Program-made: the position numbers and the translations under genes
The notes under the pieces: generated by a model
What the model was told of the DNA's origin: nothing
The model's input: the letters and a program-made list of their open reading frames with translations, nothing else
Database searches by the model: none
Assembly: GCA_013076295.1 (NCBI GenBank)
Contig: RQOL01000531.1
Location: forward strand, 434,001 to 498,000
Direction: 5' to 3'
Length of the DNA stretch: 64,000 bases
DNA from: Sanderia malayensis
Taxonomy: Eukaryota; Cnidaria; Scyphozoa; Semaeostomeae; Pelagiidae
Part shown: piece by piece, positions 52,001 through 61,493 of the stretch
How positions within the stretch are numbered: position 1 is the first letter of the stretch
Layout: each line of letters begins with the position of its first letter

Positions 52001-54480
52001 TGGCGGTTGTGAGCCAACACAAGTCAAAATGCATTTGAAAATCGACATTTTGAAGCCAATAGAAGCAAAGCAAAGTAGCTGACGCCATTTTATCCTGGTA
52101 TGCAAAGCCAGTCAGAAATAGCGACCCAAAAGTTTAGGAGGGCTAGCATTTCAGATTTCTTAACACAAGAGCACTAGTAAGGGATCAAAAAGAACTTTTG
52201 CAAATACAACTTCTTTTGAACTTAGCTATTGAAACATCCTGTGTATTTATTCATGTGCGCGAATTTAAGACTGCGCAAAAATATGAAAGAATGGCACGCG
52301 CAAATTATGATAAACCAACTCAAAATCAGCGAGATGAAACGCTGAAAACTAATCTGATCTCAACTAACCTGATGGCCAGCTCCGTGTGTAGAAACGTGAA
52401 AATTACCAGGAACCTAGTGATAAACAAGTAGTAAATTAAATAATTACAAGAAACGACTCATAAAAGTAATAGGAACTGAAGTTCAAATTGATCAAAATGT
52501 TTTCATAAATATTTGATTTTTTAGAAGAGTGATTGACAAAAGGAAAACAATTTCCGAGATCTATTGTGATATGCACTTTGATCCAAACTATATAAATAAT
52601 AGCATGCATATATTTTTCGTGGAATGCCCCTTTAAGGGGCCAATTACTTGGTTCTCTCTATAATGAAACTTGTTATATGGGTAGAAAGATTGTGAAATCA
52701 AAATTTAATAATCAAATAAAATATCTCAAAAAAATACCCTGTTGACATGAAACGTGCCTTCAAATCTGCAGCCGACTATAAAAAATGGAATATGTTAAAC
52801 AATGTTACAGCATGTGTAATAAAAAATGAGGTTAACCTTGTTTTCATGTAAGGCCCTTTATATTTTCCTGGCAGGCAGAGCCTATTTCTTCACTAGTTAT
52901 GTTGATTGTAGTTCACAAATGGCAATAAAAGCCTATATTATGAATATGATAAAGCATGATTAGGTTTATCTTTCATTTCAGTGTGTAAATATACTCTTGT
53001 TTCAAATAGCATTTCAAATTGAAATTAAATTTTTGGAATCCAAGATTTTTACTTACTGCCTCCATTGAGCTCAATCTTGTTTGTATTCTCGTGAAAACCA
53101 ACTTCATGCCTGAAAAGTAATAAGCAATCACACATCAAAACAATGGCAACAAATAATTCTCCTGTGACTGTGAAAACAAAAACATTTTTAATGACCTAAC
53201 GAGATTAAGGTTCTTATAAGACAAAGAACAACAAAGTTAAAAAAAACAAAAATTTACCTTCCCATTTCATCCTGTATATCAAGTCCAAGATCTAAAATCA
53301 TTACATAGGCTCAATAAATACTACATTTGGTGCATTGGTACATACATATTTGAGCATCTATGATGGTGATGACAAACAATGAAATATTTGCTACAAGATG
53401 AATGTACTTACATTCACAAGACATTCTTGGAGCAGTAAAATTCAGCCTCACTGGAATCCTTTCTGATTTCGGATTATCAACAAAAAGCTCACTTACTCTG
53501 AAAGAAAATCATCAAACTTTCACACCAATCTTGTGCTCTATTCAAATTAACAGCATTATATCAAAAACATAGTGCATAGTGATAATCAGCTTGTCTCATT
53601 TGACATGTATGACAGTCTTGTGGTAGCTACGATGAGCTTAATAAGATGAGCTTATTATGGCCACACATAATAAGAGCTTGCTGCACTTTGTCAGAGCTTG
53701 TTGCATCTAGGAAGCATTTACTGAAAGTATAACAAACTTGCAACACCAGAAAAGGGTTTACTACACGTGTGAGGAACTTACTAAATCTAGCCTGAAGATG
53801 AAGCACTTTGACGATCATGGTTCAAAATGGAAAAACGGATTATAAATACTTACATTTCAGTTTGAATAAAGCTAGATAGCTCTGACATCATAAGGAATAT
53901 GATAAATAGAACACTGCATATTGAAATAATTGCCCCAGTCAATGTGGGTTGTGTGAGGTCCTTGGGTACTTTACGGTAAATATCAAATCTAAAAGCAAAA
54001 ATAAAACATCTTTTTAAAAAAATATAGATTTCAATTGTTTTCAGGTGAAAGGCTAAGCTGATTATAGATATATCAACAGACTTGGATGGAAGGGGTGATC
54101 TTCCAACAACACTCACTCACTACACAAAATGCGAACAGCAACAACACAAATAACAAAGTCACACAACACAATCAGTCCCCAGACCAAAATACTGAAGTTT
54201 GAAAGTTGCCTAGTTTCCTAATTTTCTACCCTCCTCGGTTGAAAAACATCATATAACTTTGAACAATGAAATTTCTGAAAGATGATACTCCCTATATGGA
54301 GCGTAGTCCAGTTGAGGAGGGCTTTAACTAAGAGGCCATTGGGGGCCTATGTATGCCGAGCCATACATGAAATTTTTCGATTCTTATCACCTTTCACGCT
54401 TTCACAGATACCAAATATACCGCAGATACATAAGTTCGATAAAGTTGTTATGTACAATACCTTCTAAAATCCAAAATCAT
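46098..54480 (-). CDS. ERGIC1: ERGIC1 (ERGIC-32), ER-Golgi intermediate compartment protein
   Basis: Thirteen minus-strand exons: 54461-54480, 53854-53988, 53412-53497, 53258-53291, 53057-53109, 52738-52775, 52369-52413, 51454-51513, 51068-51128, 50835-50935, 50654-50693, 49496-49578, 46098-46205. They join in phase to 287 residues (human ERGIC1 has 290). The start FRRFDIYRKVPKDLTQPT leads into the first membrane helix (AIISICSVLFIIFLMMSEL). The lumenal domain contains LGLDIQDEMGR, GCRFEGTFHVNR, VPGNFHVSTHG, SNPDLTHVVNALRFGD and SSHDYVLRVVPTVYE. VWFRYDLSAITVKYTEKRKP precedes the second helix (ICAIVGGTFTVAGIIDS), followed by a short cytosolic tail. Known role: cycles between ER and cis-Golgi and forms complexes with ERGIC2/3 homologs in cargo transport. 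Exon 1 encodes only six codons plus two bases and four others are under 50 bp. Intron 12 exceeds 3 kb and is repeat-rich. Confidence 0.96.
46416..46440. repeat. AT microsatellite
   Basis: Pure alternating AT run in ERGIC1 intron 12. Together with ATATATATGGAAA just upstream it can fold back on TTTCCATATATAT. Confidence 0.85.
49397..49471. repeat. Direct duplication in ERGIC1 intron 12
   Basis: A segment containing ATAATAAAAGTAA and AATAAAATGGCG occurs twice in tandem, about 50 bp apart, just before exon 12. Confidence 0.6.
49797..49837. other. Hairpin in ERGIC1 intron 11
   Basis: Left arm CGCAGTCTTCACCGGT, loop GAACATCTT, right arm ACCGGTAAAGACTGCG; 16-bp arms with one mismatch. Shortly after come pogo-like subterminal words (GTTCGAGTTAGCAGGAATTC, GTTCGAGTTAACGAGAAGTC), so it may be a transposon relic. 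Confidence 0.7.
50123..50484. mobile_element. MITE in ERGIC1 intron 11
   Basis: The left end GCTACTGTTACACCGGGCAAT and the right end, which reads back as GCTACTGTTACACGAGGCAAT, are inverted repeats of about 20 bp. The interior repeats GTAACA and TTGCAA/TTGCGA words. About 362 bp, no coding capacity. Target duplication not resolved. Confidence 0.65.
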
Positions 54481-54720
54481 TTTGATTTCTTTTTCAACTG
54501 AATTGATTTGTTGCGATTTTGTCGATTGTTGTTCAGTTCGCCAGTAATTAATGAGTACAGACACGGAATTGACTTCAAAAGCAACTTTAAGACGTTAACA
54601 AGCAGGTTACGACCAATGAAAGAAAACCTGTTGGACACGTCGCTTTCCAATGCACCCGAAAAAAACACGTTGCAAAGCGAAGAGACGTGTAAAATTAATG
54701 AAAGACAAAATTGCTTTCAA

Positions 54721-54773
54721 CTGACCTTTTAAGGTGGTCATATTTACCAATACATGACCACCTTAAAGGCCAG
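54721..54773. other. Hairpin upstream of ERGIC1
   Basis: Arms of about 20 bp (AAGGTGGTCAT / ATGACCACCTT core, extended to CTGACCTTTT / AAAGGCCAG with one mismatch and one bulge) around a 12-nt loop, 240 bp upstream of the ERGIC1 start codon. A partial copy of the word (ACGACCTTAAAG) follows near 54824. Confidence 0.7.
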
Positions 54774-55276
54774 TTGATACTATCCTCAGCCCAGTAAGAA
54801 TTTCAGCCCCAAACGCCCAAGGACGACCTTAAAGAACGGTGACAGATTATAGTTGCAGAATGTGAATTAAGTTACAACCTTTATATTTCAATAAAAGAAC
54901 AAAAATGAGAAAGCAATCATACATTGTTTTATGGCATGTTGGGTTTATTCTTTCTTAAAGAAATGAACATTATTATATACTCTAATAAAAGGGATATATG
55001 TAATAATTAATATGTGATCATTTGTCCTTGCTTTACAATCAAAAGTTTTACAAGAAGAAGTGGCGTTATTCTCAGAGCTACAGCTCCAGTTGTCTTTAAA
55101 TTTATCAAAGAATACAACCATATTTGTGTTTATAGTTCGTGTGAGTTTTTAAGTCGCTTATGGCTAGTCCACTGTGGTCATTTTTTAGTCTTGATTCAAT
55201 CCAAATTAAGGGATCGTTAATCTATGCAATTAAATATCAAATTGCAACTGTCCTGAATAGTTGAAGTATTTTTACT

Positions 55277-55282
55277 TTTATT
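55277..55282 (-). terminator. Polyadenylation signal of the lectin-domain gene
   Basis: AATAAA on the minus strand, 77 bp after the stop codon. Confidence 0.5.
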
Positions 55283-55358
55283 AAATTTGATTGATTCGGT
55301 ATCATATTTAATCATTGTTTGCTGACGAAATGTCAATGTATGCAGCAAATACAACATT

Positions 55359-58300
55359 TTACAGAAGTAGATCATCAACGTCCAGATCCAAAAACTCTTC
55401 TTCTAAATCCGGATCAAATCCGCCCAATCCAGATCCTGATGCGGATCCATTATCGTCAGCTTCAGATGCAGCCGTCTTCTCGTCTGCGCCTTCGAGATTT
55501 TCCGCCACTGTAAAAGAGGGAGAGAGAAAGATGTTGACTAGCTTCTTAAACAATCGAACTTGAGAAACTAATTATGAATAGTGCCTCTTCATACAGTTGA
55601 ATGCCGATACTTGGCTATATCATGAGTTCGTTAATTGGGAGTCGATTGTGGTAAATCAAGGGACAAGTTGGTTAGCTCGCTGTAGCAGAAGATCTTCATG
55701 TTCCACTGCACCCAATCTAATTCGCAAAGCCACAGAAATAAATGGATCTCAGAATTCAGATCACTCAAATCAATGATTGAGCGTTGTAAAACATAATGAA
55801 GAAAAGTCTTAATAAATCTTCTTATAGTGGGCTTTCTGGTAAAAACAAACTAAAAAATTGGCCTTTTCGCTTTCTTCACAGTCATATACAATTTTCCATA
55901 CATATTCAGAGTCATATACAATGACTCTGAATTTGCTGGATTTTTTGTTCTTTTTCAATTCATGTCTAATCCACGTCGGAAAAGCGCTCTTTACACTGGC
56001 AAAAATGAATAAAACGGATTTTCGTACCTGAATCTTCTTCCTTGTCAACAAACGGTTGTTCAACTGCAGAATCTTCATTATTTTCATCTTCACTCGATGC
56101 AGTGTCCGATTCCAATTCAGCAGAGGAGACGCTGGCTTTCTGCTGCTGGCCTTCGTTCATCACTTGCTTGCCAGCGAATTTAATAGAGAACGGTTGCTGT
56201 TGGCCATGCTTCTTGGCAACACTGTGCTTCTTGAAGCTACCAAGAAATTTCTTCTTACCTGGCTTTGCTGGCACAGACGCGGGCTGTTGCTGAGGCAATT
56301 GCGAGTTCTGATACTGCGTTTGATACTGTTGGTTGCCGTTATAATTGTAATTTTTGTTGTTCTGAGCGCGCTGTTGTTTCGATGCTGCTGCATTGTGTTG
56401 CTGCTTTGGGTTCATTTTCTTCGCCTTGGGATTGTCTTGAGTTTGTTCAATGGGTTCTTGATCTTCGCCTTGGTCTTCGTCTTCTTGTGACCCTCCTTCG
56501 TCACCGGATTCACCAAGTGATAAATTTTCATCTTGCTTATCCTCTTCATTGGCTTCCTTGTTTTCTTCTTCATTGGGCAATTTCAGACTGGGAACACCGG
56601 GTATATCATCAATAAGCTCCTGTCCCGGAGATGATGGAACTTTCAACACAGTGATCCCCTCGCCTTTGGACGGTGGCAATTGTTGGCCTTTGGACGTTTG
56701 CATATGCGGTTTCTGTTTTCCAGGCGGTACAGACACGACACTCTCCCCAGCCTTCTCCATATCTTTGTCAATTTTCTTTTGGTTGGAGTTCTTCAAAGCA
56801 ATCTCCGTGAGATTGTGCAACTGCTCTCCTAGATCGGGTGGGGGCACTTCCAAGTTGGCTACAGCCTCTGGGGGTTTCAAACCGAGCTCCTTCATTCTCG
56901 ACATTGCAATGGAAGCCAGGGCCTCCTTCAGCTTCTCTTCAGGTGTCCCTGCTTCTTCCTCGGTTGGCACCATGGCACCGACAACTGAAAGAGAAAAGAC
57001 GTTAATACGTCCTCAATTTGGCCATAATTCCTATTAACGTTATTAGTGCTTTACGCATGCATAGAAAAATCAGCACGTTTTAAATATGGACAAGTCTCTT
57101 CTGTAAGACAAAGCAGTCAATAGCAAACCGAGGTGCAAGATTTACAGTGAAACCGCCAGATGGTTAATAACACCTTGCTAAGATGTCATTTACTATTTAC
57201 CGGTTTCACTGTTTACCAATGTTCTGTCCGTTGACCAAGGTGGTCATTGTGCAGAGGTGGGATTTACAAAATGCCCAATTTTGAAAGACTAGGGACAGTG
57301 ACAGAAACTTGTATGTTGTTGGGAATTGTTCCTTACATGGGCGTTTCCAATAATGATGGGTTCTTGATCGCAAAGGCCAATGCAGGATCTAATTGAAATA
57401 ATACAAGCTGTATTGAATTACCAGGTGTGGTCCAGTTGGGAGCAATGAATTGGATTTCGGGCGTCTCTGGTGCTGGTGCTTCTTCTTGAATTGGATCAGC
57501 TGGGTCAACTAAAAAAGCAAAGGCATCAATAGAAAGCTAGCCAAAGACTATATAGTTGATATAATGATGCTCCGGTATCGATATTAAGTACAGTGAGATT
57601 TGGATGCTTGGGTGAAACAACCTATTAGACAAAACGTGCCATTGTCTGTGATGTAAAGGTATCGGACATAAAAGAGCAGATCGCAATATCTATCATCAGA
57701 ATGGAAAGAACTATTCAGTGCAGATCGCTGTCTACTGGATGTAGTTGTCGGTAAATGATAAAACGACTATCGAAATTGGTTTTATGTTCGTTGTGCCTCT
57801 GGTAAATATATTTTCAGCATGTACTAGAGTCAGGTAAATCCCTTGATGAGCTTATAACTTATAGCCTACCGAGTGTCTTCTTGCAAAGGAAGTAGAATTT
57901 GTTTTGGCACGAGAAGGTGAACCAATTTCCATCTGCATCCATGGCAACACAGTCCTCGTAATGGCGTTGCACTTCATCGTACACTTGGCTGTTCTTCCAT
58001 CTCGTGAAATTCGAAGCACTTGAGTCAGCCCAGACAAAATTGCCTTCTTGTGCACGGTCGTTTAGGCCAATCCATGTGAAACTAAGGAGAAAGAAAGTCA
58101 GAAGATGTTTAATGCTCTAACAGCATTCAAAATAAGAAAATATACCATCACTTATTTCCTTTAAAGGTCTCCATTAATGCTTAGATTAAAAATGCCTGGT
58201 CTAAATTTTGCACCTAAACGTGTGCCTGTGCGCAGGACCTATTAATAAGAGCAAAGTAACACGGGCCAGTCCGTCCAAGCGAGATCCAATCAGATCATAT

Positions 58301-61300
58301 GTCCCTGGCTTAAGGCACACTTACCCGCAAAGCTTCACGTCTTGCATAATAAACTCGAATTCCTCTTTTGACGTAATACTGGCCAATTCACCTCCCTCGA
58401 GTTGACATTCCTGCTGAGCCTCCATCCAGTTCTTGTAGTTTGTCAATAGTCTAAAGCAAAGAGGCGCCTCCCGAGTTTCATATCTCCTCCATAAGACATC
58501 GCAGTCTAAAAGCAACAAAAATATATGGATTTTATATATATATAACAAATGCACATACAGCTGACCATAAATGATTATAAAGAGTTTTTCAAAAGAAAGA
58601 AAAACAACATGCTTCAAACCAACTCAAACTGATTTTCTGTAACTATAAAAATGTCAATGTGCAGTTGGATCCCGACTGTTTGTCGTAAATGTCGACAACG
58701 AATAAACCAGAATTTGCTTAGGGTATTTTTCTGTCTTCCTTGAATTTGACTTCCCTAATGCATTCTTCATATTAAACTTCACTCGAAATATCGTTAAAAA
58801 ATAAATCATGAATCGTGTGCTTCAAATCGAGGCTTATATCTGCACTCATTTGCTAGTTACACGAGTCGCTCAAGCTTACCAATATAGTTAAACACTTTAG
58901 CAGTTGCATAATCTGGATTGCGAATCATCCATTTTGTCTCGAAGGGGCCATACTTTTCATCGGCCGATTCAACAAAAATTTTGGAAGGCGCGGCTTTGGG
59001 GTATTTCATGGCTCCGTTCAGCTTAATCGAACCAACGTGAACGGGTATGGGAAATTCATAGGCCAGCCAGTCCGTGTTATCGTTATGGTCATTCCATCCA
59101 CCGGGCATCCACATTGAGGATTCATCCTCGTCAAAGGCCTTGCTGGCTGCAAAGCCTTGTTCGTAATTGCTACTCGAATAGGCCCTGTCTGAGTCGATGG
59201 AGAGTGTCTGGTTGAGACCACGTGCACGGTAAAATGCCACTTCAGATATCATCCAACTTGGATTGAATGAGGAACCGGCTCTCAGTCTCCAGAACTTGTG
59301 ATAGGCTGAAGGAAATGAGAGCAGCTTTAGCAACGAAGAGAAAAACTTTAATTATATGCAGTGAAACTAAATTATAACACTGCAGTAAAAAAAAAGAGAG
59401 TGAAAAGTGACATATTTTGCAAAGAGTATTCTACGATTTCGAGGTGGAAATTACTATAATGCAAATTCATATGGCTAGAATGGTTAGCTCGAGATTGATA
59501 GACTTTCGAGATTGTTCGAATGTTCAAGATGGATAGAGTGCACTGTGGATGATGGTTCAAAGCCGAGACAAATGAGTGACAACAAGTTGACTTACATTTC
59601 ATCTTCGGGTTGCAATATTTACACGATTTTCTGCAATACGAGTACGTGTATGATTCGTGTTCGGCACAAAAGCAGGGGTCCTTAGCTTTGGCGCAGACTT
59701 TGGCAGCATCTGGATGGTCCCTGCATCCTGTTATTCTGCCTGACAAAAAAAAAAGATACTATTAGATCTGTTATTGTGACAGGGCAGCGTAATACATTGC
59801 AGTGCAGCACAACGCATGCATACTGTAATGTAGAAAGTAAGCGCCCAAGCGTTTATAGTACGGGTGATTAAAAGGAGGGCGTTTATTCAAAGCGTTGACG
59901 TGAAAACTTAGGTGCATCGAAGCAATCAAATGTCGAAGGATGTCCATTGATTAGTTCAATCTTGTGACTGGTCACATCAAAGCATTTCGCAGATGGAGGA
60001 ATTTGATATATTGAAGAAACACGACGAGCAGTGTTTCACAAAACAGGCATAAATGGCTTGGTCGGTGGCATCTAAGTGCCTATGCCCTTGAGGGTCGCTA
60101 TAAATGCATCGCAGCATACAAAATGCAATATACACCTAAAGAGCAAAGCCTTGGCCCGTTGCTCGTTGGTGCGCGCTGTGCAAAGGTTATTTTAAATTTT
60201 AGATAACAATAATCGAGAAATTTGGGAACGAAAATCATTGCCCAACAAACAATGTTGTTTGGACTATGCATCTCAATACAACTTGTCTGCTGCATGGGAG
60301 ATTCACAACAGCTTGAAGTTGATATGCAGGCTGTAAGCAATACGGAGTTTCAAGCTTGATTTCAACTTACTTTCGTGGGCTTGTGCTTCAGCAGATTCGA
60401 CATTAATTGGATAACGAGGAGGCTCTCCAGACTCAACTGTATCTGGAAAGAAAAAGACAACAAACACTTTGTTACTGACGTTGCTACCACTACTATATGG
60501 GGAATAGAAAAATAAAGACTTCTGTCAACGTTTGCATCAGAATAAACCTGTTCTGGGGAGCTGTTCTGTTAAAGCGTTCAGTATTGCTTCTTAATTTACA
60601 CTTGGGCTCATATTTGAGGGGGTGTGCTCATATTTCTCATCTAATATTAAAGCGAATAATTAACCAGGAACGTTTATTTAAAGAACGCGTATTTACAATG
60701 GCATGCCTACCGAAGAGCTCTTACTCAAGAAACGTAGATGAGGGGGGAAGGGTGCTTAATTATAAAAACGCTTCATTAAGGCATCAGTACTGACATCACA
60801 AGATATAATGCAAATAACGGCAAGCAATGAAGTGAAATATTATGATTTACTTTGTCCAGTTGGTTGCTTGTCAATGAGTTCTTCCTTTCCTGCGGCTTCC
60901 TTCGGTGCATCTCCTCCGCTCGATTGTTTAGTTTTGTCAACTTTGACTCCACCGTTCATAACATTTTGAGGCGGTGGTTTGCCTACTGTTAATTCTTTGG
61001 GTCTTTGAGACCTCTTCTTTGCAGATCCTGTTAAAATGGAAAGATTGAAATTGGTCATTCGAGCAATAATCTTCCAAAGGGTCACAACAGTGGATCATCA
61101 ATCGAGATTTTTCAAGGAGTTTTCAAGCAATTTTTGTCATGGCAAGATTTCATTAAAACAACGCTAGCTTAGCTTTAAGACAGTAACTCATACAAAAGAC
61201 AACACAATTCGACCATTGGCTTATTTCGTTAGTCCTGGTAGTTTGTTAAGGGGGCAGGGGTCACCATATCGATATTTCATTACAAATAGCCAACTCTAGT

Positions 61301-61493
61301 AGCAGGCACACGGCACACTTTGTTCATGAGCAGCATAAAAATGAAGTAACATGAATAACACAAATCAAGAGTAAGCGTATGACCAATTATATCACTCACG
61401 TAAACTTATCATGGGCCACTTACCTAATGATAGCTGAACAGCAATTATAATGAATGAAAATACTAAACAAGTGACAGTTCTACTGAGCATCAT
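55359..61493 (-). CDS. Secreted ShKT / F5/8-type-C-like / C-type lectin protein with acidic low-complexity tail
   Basis: Ten minus-strand exons (61424-61493, 60851-61027, 60371-60442, 59596-59739, 58880-59305, 58325-58505, 57870-58081, 57422-57508, 56028-56984, 55359-55507) join in phase to 824 residues. A signal peptide (VTCLVFSFIIIAVQLSLG) is followed by a K/P-rich linker. The ShKT domain spans C112-C149: CRDHPDAAKVC, then CFC, then CRKSCKYC, seven cysteines instead of the usual six. The discoidin-like domain (about 155-296) begins FWRLRAGSSFNPSWMISEVA and has the WLAYEF strand. The C-type lectin domain (297-425) has WIGLND and conserved cysteines 298, 313, 330, 401, 415 and 423, but no EPN/QPD triplet and NWF where WND is expected, so classical Ca-dependent sugar binding is doubtful. 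Residues about 428-824 are E/D-, Q/N- and K-rich and end in a strongly acidic tail. An extracellular matrix or surface-recognition role is inferred. A 5' untranslated exon lies upstream. Confidence 0.87.

Larger units (their letters stand above)
54481..55358. other. Region between ERGIC1 5' end and lectin gene 3' end
   Basis: Contains the presumed ERGIC1 promoter, the hairpin at 54721-54773 and the lectin gene poly(A) signal at 55277. No protein-like frame. Confidence 0.5.

Noticed and set aside
51590..52300. Cluster of GCGCGAA words suggesting a transposon between ERGIC1 exons 7 and 8
   Set aside because: Palindromic GCGCGAAA words are present, but the two ends do not match well enough to define an element.
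56042..57037. Several plus-strand frames of 83-162 codons
   Set aside because: Antisense shadows of the 957-bp low-complexity exon of the lectin gene.
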